Source: Accumulibacter sp. (GTDB taxonomy: Bacteria; Pseudomonadota; Gammaproteobacteria; Burkholderiales; Rhodocyclaceae). Taken from it: DNA of 64,000 nucleotides. The stretch lies in contig NZ_JAPUVI010000107.1 of assembly GCF_029255285.1 (NCBI RefSeq), forward strand, positions 1 to 64,000. Reading direction: 5' to 3'. Within the stretch, counting starts at the first letter, position 1, and every line of letters begins with the position of its first letter. Positions 8,779 through 18,026 of this stretch are shown piece after piece. The notes below the pieces were generated by a model that was not told the origin of the DNA, ran no database searches, and worked only from the letters and a program-made list of their open reading frames with translations. The translations under genes and the position numbers were made by a program.

Positions 8779-10167
8779 ATGCAAATCAATGTGGAAACCA
8801 AGCCGGTTGCCTCGGCCGCCTACAACACCCGGAAAAAGCGGCTGATCGAGACGATCGAGCGGCTCTATCACCGGGATGCCAAGGTGCCCCTGCAAAAGGT
8901 GATCTCCCGGCTCCACCCGGCGGACATGGCGTCAATTCTCGACGAACTTCCGCCGGCGCATGTGGTGGATATTTTCCACGCGATTCCCGAAACCGAGATG
9001 GCGGCCGGAGTTTTCCACCAGTTGTCGCCGGGTCTGCGGACGCAGGTGATGACCGAGTCGCCGATCGAGAAATTGGCCGCGGTACTGCAGCACTTGGCGC
9101 CGGACGACCTCGCCGACTTGATCGGCGACCTGCCGGAAGATCAGCGCGCTCAACTGATGGCCCTGCTCGACCGGGAGAGCAAGGACGAAGTCGAAAGCCT
9201 GCTGCAGTACGACCCGGACAGCGCCGGTGGCATCATGACCACCGATTTCTTCTCGCTGCCGCACACCTTGACCGTCGAAGAAGCGATCGAGAACATCCGC
9301 AGTCGCGAGGACGTCGAGATGGTCTTCTACCTCTACCTGACCGACGAGGCAGGGCGTCTGGTCGGCGTGGTATCTCTGCGGCAATTGCTGCTCGCCCGGC
9401 CGGGAACACCGCTCCACAAGGTCATGAACCGGCGCGTCATGAAGGTGACGACCGATGCGGATCAGACCACGGTCGCCATGCTCGTCGAGAAGTACCACTT
9501 GCTCGCCGTGCCGGTGGTAGACGATGAGAATACGCTCGTCGGCATGGTTACCGTCGATGACGTGATCGACGTCCTCGAGGAAGAAACGACTCGCGACATG
9601 CTGAAAATGGCAGGTACCAGCGAGTCCGAAACGCTCACTCATTCCGCTTTCAAGATCGCCGGAATACGCCTGCCCTGGCTGCTTGCGGCGTTCATCGGCG
9701 GCCTCGCCGCAACCGCCGTCATTGGACGCTACGAGGAAATCCTCGGCGAGGTTCTGGTGCTCAGTGCCTTCCTGCCGGTGGTCATGGGTATGGCCGGCAA
9801 TGTCGGCGTACAGTCGGCGACCGTTGCTGTGCGCGGTCTGGCAACCGGCGCCATTGATGTACGGGATACCCTGCCGCTGGTCCTCAAGGAACTGCGCGTC
9901 GGTCTCCTGTTGGGCGGCTTCTATGGCTTGATTCTGGCCCTCTACGGTTATTGGATGCACCACAGTTTGGCGCTTGGCGAGGTCGTCGGCTTGACGATCC
10001 TCGGCAACATGACCGGCGCTGCCCTGCTCGCCGTATTGCTGCCCATGTTCTTTCAACGCATCAAGGTCGACCCTGCGGTCGCAACGGGGCCGTTCGTCAC
10101 GACGGCGATCGACATCCTTGGCGTCCTCAACTATTTCGTGATCGCCAGCTGGATCTACAAGCTGTAG
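8779..10167 (+). CDS. mgtE: Magnesium transporter MgtE
   Basis: The 462-residue protein has the MgtE order: an N-terminal helical domain (about 30-150, with HPADMASILDELP), a CBS pair (about 150-280) that senses cytoplasmic magnesium, and five C-terminal membrane helices. The pore signature GMAGNVGVQS lies in the membrane part. It conducts magnesium inward and closes when internal magnesium is high. ATG at 8779 follows GGGGGAG; an earlier start would only add a short unconserved tail. Magnesium is the usual counter-ion of polyphosphate granules, which fits the rest of the window. Confidence 0.95.
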   Translation: MQINVETKPVASAAYNTRKKRLIETIERLYHRDAKVPLQKVISRLHPADMASILDELPPAHVVDIFHAIPETEMAAGVFHQLSPGLRTQVMTESPIEKLAAVLQHLAPDDLADLIGDLPEDQRAQLMALLDRESKDEVESLLQYDPDSAGGIMTTDFFSLPHTLTVEEAIENIRSREDVEMVFYLYLTDEAGRLVGVVSLRQLLLARPGTPLHKVMNRRVMKVTTDADQTTVAMLVEKYHLLAVPVVDDENTLVGMVTVDDVIDVLEEETTRDMLKMAGTSESETLTHSAFKIAGIRLPWLLAAFIGGLAATAVIGRYEEILGEVLVLSAFLPVVMGMAGNVGVQSATVAVRGLATGAIDVRDTLPLVLKELRVGLLLGGFYGLILALYGYWMHHSLALGEVVGLTILGNMTGAALLAVLLPMFFQRIKVDPAVATGPFVTTAIDILGVLNYFVIASWIYKL

Positions 10168-10207
10168 GCGGTCGGGCAGACGCCGCGAGCAGCGGCGCGC
10201 ACGCTGG

Positions 10208-11686
10208 TCAAAGCGTTTTCCAGGGCAGTGATTGTCGCTCGAAAACGTCCAGCAAGCTGGCCAGCTCGGGAAGCCGTGCCTCGACTTCCGCGCCCAGCCA
10301 GCGCTGTATAGCCTCGCCTTGGCGACCGGGTAGCGCGCTGGAGGTTGACTGCTGGGCAACCGCGAGGTCGTTCAGACGGCCCAACACTTCCTGCAGCGAG
10401 GTCGCCGCCTGATGGTAGCTCAGCAACGCCGGACCCGCCAGAATCGGGGTAAAGAACTCCAGCGCGTAACGCAATTGCTTGAACGCCACGCGCAGGCGAT
10501 GGCGAGCCGCGACGTCAGCTCCCAGCGCGTCGGGAGAACGTTCATTGACCCGCCGTAGACGCTTGCCGAGACAACGTGGTACGAAACCGTCGAGGCGTCC
10601 GGCGCGGGCGTCCGGCAAGCCGAGAACGGCGGCGGTGAATTCGATCAGCAGGCGGGAGTAGTCAGGCGCCCTGAGCGCGCGGCGCGCAGCCGCCCGGCTG
10701 CTCGCACGCCAGCGCTGGCTGCGCAGCGCCAGCCGTTCGATGGGTGCGCTGTGCGGAAAAGCCTCACTCAACGCGGGCAAGGTTTCGGCGATGAAGACAT
10801 CCCAGTTTCGGGCGTCGCCCAGTTTGCTGGCCAGCGATTGCCAAAGCGGATCGAAACGCGCGACGAAGGTCTCGGGCAGCAGCGGTTCCCAGAGACGCAT
10901 CGCCGACCGCAGGCGGCGGATGGCGACCCGTGCCTGATGCACGAATTCCGGCAATTCGGTGTTGCACACCCCTTCTTCGTTAGATTGCAGATGGTTCAGG
11001 CAGGATAGCGCGATCAGGCGGAAGGCGGCGATGGTCGACATCGAGCCCTCGACCGGAACAAGCGACGCCTTCACCGCCCCGAGCGGCGCGTTGGCAAGCA
11101 AGCGATAGGCACGATCAGACTTGCTGCTCGCCTCGGGGTGCAGCGCCAAGGTCGACTGCAAGTCGGACGCCAGCCGGAAAAGATCGCTGAGCGTTCCGCT
11201 GAGCAGTTCCAATTCGATCTCGCGGATCATCCGACGGCGACCTTCGGCCTGGATCCAGCCACGGTCGAGTGCTACTTCGACCCGCAGACCGTCACCGGGC
11301 TCGAACAGCCACGTCTGGCGCGTAAAACGGGTCGTAAAGATCGGCTGCAGTTCGCCCCGCAAGGATTCCAGCAGGCTGCGAACGGCCGCGTCGTCGACAT
11401 GCGAGAAATCGAACTCGCCGAGTTGCCCGGCCGCCTCCCACTCGCTGCGTTGTGCCAAGCCACCACTGAGGATGGCGGCGGTCTTCACCGTCAGCAGCCA
11501 AGCGCGTCCTTTCCGGCGATGACGCAGGACAATCCGTTCACTGCGCAGGCGGCTGGTCGGTGTGTCGTAATAGGTATTCACCAGAAGCTGCCGGTGTGAC
11601 TCGACGCCAGCCAACAGGGGATGCCTCGCCAGTTGGCTGGTGGCGCGCGCCGGCAAGGACAGCTTGATTTCGGTTTCGGTGGCCAT
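10208..11686 (-). CDS. CYTH-CHAD domain protein (inorganic triphosphatase / polyphosphate-associated)
   Basis: A 492-residue two-domain protein. The N-terminal CYTH domain begins with the diagnostic ExExK motif (ETEIK, residues 4-8) and continues with NTYYDTP and a row of charged tunnel strands (VLRHRRKG, LTVKT). From about residue 215 to the end is a CHAD domain rich in conserved His, Arg and Lys (VHQARVAIRRLRSAMRLWEP, HRLRVAFKQLRYALEFF). CYTH enzymes hydrolyse triphosphate or related substrates; CHAD domains bind polyphosphate and localise to granules. It follows the potassium channel gene by 28 bases on the same strand. Confidence 0.9.
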   Translation of the reverse strand: MATETEIKLSLPARATSQLARHPLLAGVESHRQLLVNTYYDTPTSRLRSERIVLRHRRKGRAWLLTVKTAAILSGGLAQRSEWEAAGQLGEFDFSHVDDAAVRSLLESLRGELQPIFTTRFTRQTWLFEPGDGLRVEVALDRGWIQAEGRRRMIREIELELLSGTLSDLFRLASDLQSTLALHPEASSKSDRAYRLLANAPLGAVKASLVPVEGSMSTIAAFRLIALSCLNHLQSNEEGVCNTELPEFVHQARVAIRRLRSAMRLWEPLLPETFVARFDPLWQSLASKLGDARNWDVFIAETLPALSEAFPHSAPIERLALRSQRWRASSRAAARRALRAPDYSRLLIEFTAAVLGLPDARAGRLDGFVPRCLGKRLRRVNERSPDALGADVAARHRLRVAFKQLRYALEFFTPILAGPALLSYHQAATSLQEVLGRLNDLAVAQQSTSSALPGRQGEAIQRWLGAEVEARLPELASLLDVFERQSLPWKTL

Positions 11687-11714
11687 GCAATATCTCGTCG
11701 GTTAGGAAGTCGAG

Positions 11715-12812
11715 TCAGGACATCTTCTCGATCAGATGCGCCTTGAGCTGAGCACGTCCCGACGGATTGGCCATGGCGATGATCGTATTGCCCGGCTGAA
11801 CGACATGATCGACTTTGGGGTTGAAGACCCAAGCTCCGTCTTCCTCGCGCAAAGCCAGCAGAATGTAGTCGGGACTACGCAGGCGCAAGTCGCCGACACG
11901 GGTCGGCGGGAAATTGGCCGGCACTGGCACCTCTTCGACGCGAACGTTCTTATCCGAGCGGATCATCTCGTCGAGAAAGCCAACGACGTGCGGCCGGACC
12001 ATCGCCGAAGCGAGACGGATACCGCCGGTAAAGTCCGGTGAGATCACGGCATCGGCGCCCGCTTTGGTCATTTTCTCCACGTTCCGCAACTCTTGCGCAC
12101 GCGCCACGATACGCAGGTCCGGATTGAGCTGCCGCGCAGTAATGATGATCATCAGGTTACGCGAATCGTCGCCGGTGACGGCAAACAGACCCCGGGCATC
12201 GGCGATATCAGCGGCCTCCAGCAAATCATCGTCCGAGGCGTCGCCGTGCAGATAGAGCAAGCCGGGAAATCGATCGAGGTTTTCCTCGAAACGTGCCTCC
12301 TCGATATCGATGCTGACGTAGTGACGGCCGGTATTCTGCAGTTCCCGGCCGACGCTTCGTCCCACCCGGCCAAACCCACAAATGATGAAATGCTGCCGCA
12401 ACTTCTGGATGCGCTTTTCCATCCGTCGTCTCCGAAGGGATTGATCAAGATCTTTCTCGAGGAAGAACACCGACAGGCTGGTGAACAGGAAGGTCAGCGC
12501 ACCCATTCCGGCAAGCGCCATGATGCCCGCAAAGAGACGATCGTGGAACGAATGCAACGGAATGATTTCGCCATAACCGAGAGTGGAAATGGTGATCAGC
12601 GTCATGAACAGCGCGTCGGACCAGTCGCCGTTGCCCTCTTCGATATGGTAAAAGCCGAACGTTCCGACGGCAATCAGGGCCAATACCACGACTCCGGCCC
12701 AGATGATGCGGACGATGATGCGCTGCAGTTGTGCGGCAACGCGCAAGTCCGATTCGTGCAGGCGGCGAGAACGGTGGGCACGCAGCCGAGCCTGCACGGC
12801 GCTATCCGACAT
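11715..12812 (-). CDS. Potassium channel with RCK (TrkA-N/TrkA-C) regulatory domains
   Basis: The 365-residue protein has two membrane helices (about 33-55 and 93-115) flanking a pore loop with the selectivity filter TLGYGE (77-82). An RCK/TrkA-N domain with the nucleotide-binding GFGRVGRSVG follows, then a C-terminal TrkA-C domain. This is the MthK-like plan: ligand binding to the cytoplasmic RCK ring opens the channel. The filter has Leu-Gly-Tyr-Gly rather than the most common Val-Gly-Tyr-Gly, which is tolerated in bacterial channels. It precedes the CYTH-CHAD gene and may share its mRNA; potassium is another polyphosphate counter-ion. Confidence 0.9.
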   Translation of the reverse strand: MSDSAVQARLRAHRSRRLHESDLRVAAQLQRIIVRIIWAGVVVLALIAVGTFGFYHIEEGNGDWSDALFMTLITISTLGYGEIIPLHSFHDRLFAGIMALAGMGALTFLFTSLSVFFLEKDLDQSLRRRRMEKRIQKLRQHFIICGFGRVGRSVGRELQNTGRHYVSIDIEEARFEENLDRFPGLLYLHGDASDDDLLEAADIADARGLFAVTGDDSRNLMIIITARQLNPDLRIVARAQELRNVEKMTKAGADAVISPDFTGGIRLASAMVRPHVVGFLDEMIRSDKNVRVEEVPVPANFPPTRVGDLRLRSPDYILLALREEDGAWVFNPKVDHVVQPGNTIIAMANPSGRAQLKAHLIEKMS

Positions 12813-13164
12813 GTAATGCTAGGGGTTCTGGTTGAACTCTGATGGTCATTGACGCAAAGGACAGGCGGTAAGGATCAATCCGGCGACGAGCCGCTCCACA
12901 AGGCTATGCTGAGTGGGCGAGATTCGCACATCTGATGGCGATTGTCCACGATTCCCGCGGCGCCGTGGTGAGGCCCGAGCGCACGGCGGAGACATTCCGC
13001 TTTTCCTTCCTCCAGGGTCTGGCGCAGAACGACGGATTGAGCGACGATAGAGCTTCGGGCGGTCCCGCCGGACTCTCGTGGAGGCTCACTTTCATCACCG
13101 GCCCGAGCGATCCTCCGCAAACCGCTTCTCCCTACTCTTGGACGGCCATCCGCCGCTATCCACC
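12813..13164. other. Intergenic region without recognised content
   Basis: The 352 bases between the divergent potassium-channel and EcsC-family genes contain several overlapping open frames on both strands, none with conserved features or a good ribosome site. I see no clear promoter pair, terminator or repeat. Confidence 0.5.
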
Positions 13165-13836
13165 ATGCGAGACAAACTCTTTTCCAGACGCGGCTTCCGT
13201 TTCCGGGCCGGCCATCGAATCGCCGAAGCCATTCTCGACTATGTTGGCCAGACGCCACCCAGCACCGAACGCCGACGAGCGGAACCGGCAACGCACGCCC
13301 GTAGGCTCGCCAGCGCCGCCGCCAGACAGGCGGCAATGACCGCCGGCAGCCTGACGCTGCCACCGGGTCCGCTCGGCTGGCTTACTCTCCTGCCGGAACT
13401 ACGCTCGCTGTGGAAGCTACAGACACAGTTGGTGGCCGACATCGCGAGTTGCTACGGCAAAACGGCCGAGCTCGAGCGAGAAGAGATGCTCTACTGCCTG
13501 TTCCGCCACACGGATCCGCGCGCCGTGCGCGACCTCGTGGCTCAGATCGGCAAGCGTTTCGTCGTCCAGCGTGCGTCGCGCCCCGAATTCAACTCCGTGG
13601 CGCTCAAGATCGGCATGCACATCTCGCAGCGGGTAATCGGCAAAGGGATCTCACGCTGGATTCCGGTGATCGGCGCGCTTGGCGCCGGCGCCTATGCCTA
13701 TTACGACACCACTCAGGTAGCCCGCACGGCGATCGAACTCTTTACCGGCGTGATCGACGTCGAAACCGAGAAAACGCCGGTCGACAGTGAGCGGCCATCC
13801 AATGACCCGGCAACACCGCCACGCCAGGCACGCTGA
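13165..13836 (+). CDS. EcsC-family protein
   Basis: The 223-residue product resembles the EcsC family, with a central segment of small residues and a glycine-rich hydrophobic stretch (ISRWIPVIGALGAGAYAYYD) typical of that family's end. There is no signal peptide. Members are named after a Bacillus gene next to an ABC transporter and may bind or insert into membranes; the function is not known. The ATG at 13165 is chosen because homology-like sequence starts there (MRDKLFSRRGFRFRAGHRI). The start lacks a good Shine-Dalgarno sequence. It lies 131 bases before the GGDEF protein gene. Confidence 0.7.
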   Translation: MRDKLFSRRGFRFRAGHRIAEAILDYVGQTPPSTERRRAEPATHARRLASAAARQAAMTAGSLTLPPGPLGWLTLLPELRSLWKLQTQLVADIASCYGKTAELEREEMLYCLFRHTDPRAVRDLVAQIGKRFVVQRASRPEFNSVALKIGMHISQRVIGKGISRWIPVIGALGAGAYAYYDTTQVARTAIELFTGVIDVETEKTPVDSERPSNDPATPPRQAR

Positions 13837-13926
13837 AATCTGCCGCGACGCGGCCACGACTATGATCCGGCGCGCGGCATGGCACGGCGAACCCGCGACC
13901 ACAGCATCCCGGGAAGAGGCGGGGCC

Positions 13927-13935
13927 TGCTAGAAT
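13927..13935 (+). promoter_or_regulatory. Extended -10 promoter element before the GGDEF protein gene
   Basis: TGCTAGAAT is an extended -10 box (TGn plus TAGAAT) placed 33 bases before the ATG. There is no recognisable -35 hexamer, which extended -10 promoters can do without. Confidence 0.4.
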
Positions 13936-13967
13936 TCCACCAAGTTTCGCTGACGAAGGCAAACGGT

Positions 13968-15446
13968 ATGGCAACAGGCAGCGGCAGACATATTGGGGAA
14001 CGGGCCACCCCACGGACCATTATCGCCCTGACGCTGCTGTTTCTCGGCACACTCTGGTTCCTGGTCATCGTCTCGGCGCTCTCGGCTCGTCAGGACAGCA
14101 TCGACGCCACGAACGATCTGCTGCGGCGCATGAACCATGCGGTCGAAGAACAGACAAAGCGGCAATTCGATCTTATCGCCGTGTTTTTTGCCGCTTGCGA
14201 GCAGATCCTCGGTGCTGACCCGGCTCGCGACCCGCGCGACGATGCGGCCTTCCGGGGCTTGATCGAAAGCTTTCGCGCGCGCACAGCAGAAGCGATCGCC
14301 ATCCGCCTGGTCACTCCCGATGGAGAAACCCTCGAGATCATCGACCAAGGCACCCGGCCGATGGCCAACGTTGCCGCCAACGATTTCTTCGCCGGAGCAC
14401 TCGCCCAGCAGGGTCTGTTCGTCGGCCGCCCGACACCCGGCCTGCTCCCTGACGGCCGACATGGACTGCCCATTGCGCTGCGCTTGCAGCAACCCGTGCA
14501 AGGCGTCGCATTATGGCTCGCCGTCATCGACTTGCAAACGCTGAGCGCCGCCTACGAAAAGCAGCGCCAGAAACCAGGCGGCACGATCGCGTTGCTGCGC
14601 GACGACGGTGCGGTACTGGCTAGCGCACCTCAGGTTGAAACGTCGCCCGGCCAGTCGACTATCGGTACACCACCGTTCGGTGAGCATCTGGCGGCAGGGC
14701 GGCAGGGCGTCGTCTTGCTCGAGGATGTTCCGGGCAGATCGGTCAGAGAATTTGCCAGCTACTCGTCGATGCCGGACCTGCCGCTCGTGATCATGGTTTC
14801 GGAGGATCAAGGCACGGCGCTTGCTCCCTGGTTTCGCCAGACCCTATGGTTCACTTTTCTGGCCTTCGGGGCCACTCTTCCGCTGGTCGTCGTCGCCTAT
14901 CGATCGCTGCGGCTACTCAGGACGCTGGCCAGTCACAAGGCGCAGTTGCAGCATCTTTCGACCACCGACCACCTGACCGGCGCCAGCAGCCGGCAGCACT
15001 TCGTCAAGGCACTCGCCGAAGCGCTTTTGCGCAGCAGGCGCGAGCAGACCGCGCTAACCGTCGTCCTGTTCGACATCGATTTTTTCCAGCGCATCAACGA
15101 TGGCTACGGCCATGCCATCGGTGACCAGGTGCTGATCCGCTTCGCCGCGGCAGCAAAAAACTGTCTGCGTGACATCGACCTCCTGGGCCGGGTGGGGGCC
15201 GGCGAGTTCGCCACGCTGCTACCCAACACCTCCGTCTCGGCCGCCATTCTGGTCGCCGAGCGGGTACGCCGCGAAGTCGCCGGGATATCCATTCCGACGG
15301 AAAACGGTACCGTCCAGTTCACGGCCAGCGCTGGCGCGACCACGGCTGTCGCCACCGACAAGTCGGTGGACGACCTGCTCAAACGGGCCGCCGAAGCGCT
15401 GCACGAAGCGACGGCCGGCGGACACGATCGTGTCATGGTCGCCTGA
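13968..15446 (+). CDS. Membrane sensor protein with degenerate GGDEF domain
   Basis: This 492-residue protein has a membrane helix at about 17-39, a periplasmic sensor region of about 250 residues (probably Cache-like), a second helix at about 290-312, and a C-terminal GGDEF domain from about 330. The metal and substrate motifs FDIDFFQRINDGYGHAIGD are well kept. The signature loop reads GAGEF (410-414) instead of GG(D/E)EF, so the catalytic acidic residue is replaced by Gly412. The inhibitory-site motif RxxD is intact (Arg401-Asp404). The protein is therefore more likely a c-di-GMP receptor or inactive partner than an active diguanylate cyclase, but this is inference. There is no EAL domain. 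Confidence 0.88.
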   Translation: MATGSGRHIGERATPRTIIALTLLFLGTLWFLVIVSALSARQDSIDATNDLLRRMNHAVEEQTKRQFDLIAVFFAACEQILGADPARDPRDDAAFRGLIESFRARTAEAIAIRLVTPDGETLEIIDQGTRPMANVAANDFFAGALAQQGLFVGRPTPGLLPDGRHGLPIALRLQQPVQGVALWLAVIDLQTLSAAYEKQRQKPGGTIALLRDDGAVLASAPQVETSPGQSTIGTPPFGEHLAAGRQGVVLLEDVPGRSVREFASYSSMPDLPLVIMVSEDQGTALAPWFRQTLWFTFLAFGATLPLVVVAYRSLRLLRTLASHKAQLQHLSTTDHLTGASSRQHFVKALAEALLRSRREQTALTVVLFDIDFFQRINDGYGHAIGDQVLIRFAAAAKNCLRDIDLLGRVGAGEFATLLPNTSVSAAILVAERVRREVAGISIPTENGTVQFTASAGATTAVATDKSVDDLLKRAAEALHEATAGGHDRVMVA

Positions 15447-15534
15447 GAAAGAAAAACCGGATGCACCACCGGGTGAAGGGTGCTCACCGCCGCCATGGCG
15501 CAGCCGGCAAGTTTCCGGAAGGCCCCGCTCCGGC

Positions 15535-16335
15535 CTAACGCCCCTTCCAGTCAGGCTTGCGCTTGGCGATGAAGGCGTCGATGCCTTCCCCGGCGTCATC
15601 GGTCATCATGTTGCAGGCCATGACTTCGGCGGCATACTGATAGGCGGCTTCGAGGCCCATTTCGAGCTGGCGATAGAACATTTGCTTGCCCAGGCCGATA
15701 GCCACCGACGACTTGGCGACGATCAAGCGAGCCAGCTTGTCGATCTCGTCGTCGAGCGCATCCGGGGTAACGACGCGGTTGACCAGACCCTGACGCTGCG
15801 CCGTCCAGGCATCGATGAAATCGCCGGTGAGCAGCATCTCGAGAGCCTGTTTGCGACCGAGGTTGCGCGACAGGCCAACGCCCGGCGTGGCGCAAAACAG
15901 ACCGACGTTGATGCCCGAGGTGGCAAAACGCGCCGTGTCCGCCGCGACGGCCAGATCGCACATCGACACGAGTTGGCAACCGGCGGCCGTGGCGATGCCA
16001 TGCACGCGAGCAATCACCGGTTGCGGCAGGCGCGTCAGAGTCATCATCATCTTTGCGCAACGCCCGAACAGATCCTGCATGAACGCCTTGTGGTGGTTGG
16101 CGCGCATCTCCTTGAGGTCGTGCCCGGCGCAGAAGGCCTTGCCGGCGCCAGCCATGATCACCACGCGGACGGCCGGATCGGCCGCGATCGCGTCGAGATG
16201 GGCCTGCAAAGCGGCCAGCATCGCTTGCGACAAGGAATTGAACTGGCCGGCGCGGTTCAGCGTCAGCCTGACGATACCCTCATCGTCGGTACGCACGACA
16301 TGGGGCTCGTCCTGATCGGCGGTCGGGTTGGTCAT
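15535..16335 (-). CDS. Enoyl-CoA hydratase/isomerase-family protein, ECHDC3-like
   Basis: A 266-residue crotonase-fold protein. The oxyanion-hole regions are present (GKAFCAGHDLKEM and GIATAAGCQLVSMCD). At the positions of the two catalytic glutamates of classical enoyl-CoA hydratase this protein has Gln (AAGCQL) and Gly (TSGINVG), as in the ECHDC3 subgroup, so ordinary hydratase activity is doubtful. The ATG at 16335 follows GAGGAGAGAAGG. It starts 22 bases after the stop of the acyl-CoA ligase gene and is clearly in the same transcript, suggesting a joint role in processing an acyl-CoA. Confidence 0.88.
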   Translation of the reverse strand: MTNPTADQDEPHVVRTDDEGIVRLTLNRAGQFNSLSQAMLAALQAHLDAIAADPAVRVVIMAGAGKAFCAGHDLKEMRANHHKAFMQDLFGRCAKMMMTLTRLPQPVIARVHGIATAAGCQLVSMCDLAVAADTARFATSGINVGLFCATPGVGLSRNLGRKQALEMLLTGDFIDAWTAQRQGLVNRVVTPDALDDEIDKLARLIVAKSSVAIGLGKQMFYRQLEMGLEAAYQYAAEVMACNMMTDDAGEGIDAFIAKRKPDWKGR

Positions 16336-16357
16336 CCTTCTCTCCTCGAAGCCTTGC

Positions 16358-17995
16358 TCAATCGATCGCGCTGGTGGACTTCGCCCGATCACGCAGGACA
16401 AATTTCTGGATCTTGCCGGTAGACGTTTTCGGCAGCAAACCGAAGATCACTCGCTTGGGCACCTTGAAGCGTGCCATGTGCTGACGACAGAAGTCGATGA
16501 TCTCCTGCTCGCTCGGCGTTGCCCCATCACGCAACTCGATGAAGGCGCAGGGCACTTCGCCCCAAGTCGCGTCCGGCGTCGCGACGACTGCGGCGGCGAT
16601 CACCGCCGGGTGCCTGTAGAGCACGTCCTCGACCTCGATCGACGAAATGTTCTCACCACCCGAAATGATCACGTCCTTCGAGCGGTCCTTGATCTTCACA
16701 TAACCATCCGCATGCATCACGGCCAGATCGCCAGTATGGTACCAGCCGCCGGCAAACGACTCGTCGGTCGCTTTCGGATTCTTCAGATAGCCTTTCATCA
16801 CCAGGTTGCCGCGGAACATGATCTCGCCCATGGTCTCCTGATCCCAGGGCACCTCCTCCATGTTGGTCGGATCGAGGACGGTAATCGCTTCCTGCGCATG
16901 ATAGCGAACGCCCTGCCGACCGTTCAGTTCGACCTGCCGGGCAAGAGGCAGATCGGCCCAGTGACGGTGCTTGGCGCATACCGCCGCCGGCCCGTAGGTT
17001 TCGGTCAAGCCGTACACGTGCGTGAGATCAACGCCGATGTTGGCCATCGCCTCGATGACGGCTGCCGGTGGCGGCGCGGCGGCGATCAGGCCGGAAACCT
17101 TCTGGGTGATTCCGGCACGCCAGTCCGCCGGCGCGTTGGCCATCAGGCTATGGACGATGGGAGCTCCGCAATAATGCGTCACGCCGTGCTCGCGAATCGC
17201 GTCGAAAATCAGCTTTGGATCGACCCGACGCAGGCAGACGTTGGTCCCGGCGTTGGCGGCCATGGTCCACACGAAACACCAGCCGTTGCAGTGGAACATG
17301 GGCAGCGTCCACAGGTACACCGAGTGCGGCGGCATTCCCCAACTGATGATGTTGCTCATCGAGTTGAGATAGGCGCCACGATGGTGGTAGACGACACCTT
17401 TTGGGTTGCCGGTCGTTCCGGAAGTATAGTTGAGCGAAATGGCATCCCACTCGTCGTCCGGTCCGCGCCAAGGAAAATCCGGGCTGCCGGCAGCGATGAA
17501 GGTTTCGTACTCCTGCGTGCCCAGCCGTTCGCCTGGGCCGACGTATTCTGCATCGTCCACATCGACGACGATGATCGAACGCTGTACCGCAGCCAACGCT
17601 TTTTTTACCGTTGGCGAATACTCGCGGTCGGTGATCAGCACTTTCGCTTCGCCGTGTTCCAGCATGAAGGCGATAGTTTCGGCGTCGAGCCGCGTGTTGA
17701 GCGTGTTGAGTACCGCGCCAGTCACGGGCACACCAAAGTGGCACTCGACCATTTCCGGCGTATTGTTGAGCATGGCCGCTACCGTGTCGCCTTCGCCGAC
17801 GCCCAGCGCGCTCAGCGCCGACGCCAGGCGCCGCACACGATTGAAGGTCTCCAGCCAGCTGTAGCGACGCTGACCGTGAATCACTGCCGTACGATCGGGG
17901 TAGACATAAGCCGTGCGGGCAATGAAGGTCAAAGGCGTCAGCGGCGTGAAATTGGCGGTGTTCTTATCTAGACCCTGGCGATAGATGTTCTGCAT
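16358..17995 (-). CDS. Acyl-CoA synthetase (AMP-forming ligase)
   Basis: The 545-residue enzyme belongs to the ANL superfamily. It has the P-loop YTSGTTGNPKGV, the adenine-binding YGLTETYGP, the hinge region GWYHTGDLAVMHADGYVKI, and the C-terminal catalytic lysine in PKTSTGKIQKF. It activates a carboxylic acid with ATP and joins it to CoA. The sequence style (LPMFHCNGWCF) is that of the medium-chain or methylmercaptopropionate ligase group, but the substrate is not decidable. ATG at 17995 has GGGGGAG upstream. It is the first gene of a two-gene operon with the crotonase-like gene. Confidence 0.93.
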   Translation of the reverse strand: MQNIYRQGLDKNTANFTPLTPLTFIARTAYVYPDRTAVIHGQRRYSWLETFNRVRRLASALSALGVGEGDTVAAMLNNTPEMVECHFGVPVTGAVLNTLNTRLDAETIAFMLEHGEAKVLITDREYSPTVKKALAAVQRSIIVVDVDDAEYVGPGERLGTQEYETFIAAGSPDFPWRGPDDEWDAISLNYTSGTTGNPKGVVYHHRGAYLNSMSNIISWGMPPHSVYLWTLPMFHCNGWCFVWTMAANAGTNVCLRRVDPKLIFDAIREHGVTHYCGAPIVHSLMANAPADWRAGITQKVSGLIAAAPPPAAVIEAMANIGVDLTHVYGLTETYGPAAVCAKHRHWADLPLARQVELNGRQGVRYHAQEAITVLDPTNMEEVPWDQETMGEIMFRGNLVMKGYLKNPKATDESFAGGWYHTGDLAVMHADGYVKIKDRSKDVIISGGENISSIEVEDVLYRHPAVIAAAVVATPDATWGEVPCAFIELRDGATPSEQEIIDFCRQHMARFKVPKRVIFGLLPKTSTGKIQKFVLRDRAKSTSAID

Positions 17996-18026
17996 TCCAA
18001 ACTCCCCCTTCAAAAGGTGTCATGTC

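Noticed and set aside
10168..10207. Terminator between mgtE and the CYTH-CHAD gene
   Set aside because: Only a 5-base stem (GCCGC/GCGGC) without a T-run; too weak to call.
8932..10359. A 475-codon frame antisense to mgtE
   Set aside because: Same reason: no domain and mirror codon bias; the MgtE frame is complete.
12875..13363. 162-codon minus-strand frame in the gap before the EcsC-family gene
   Set aside because: It overlaps the EcsC gene, has no motif and no ribosome site.
16328..17971. A 547-codon frame on the plus strand over the acyl-CoA ligase
   Set aside because: No family features; the opposite-strand ligase has all ANL motifs.
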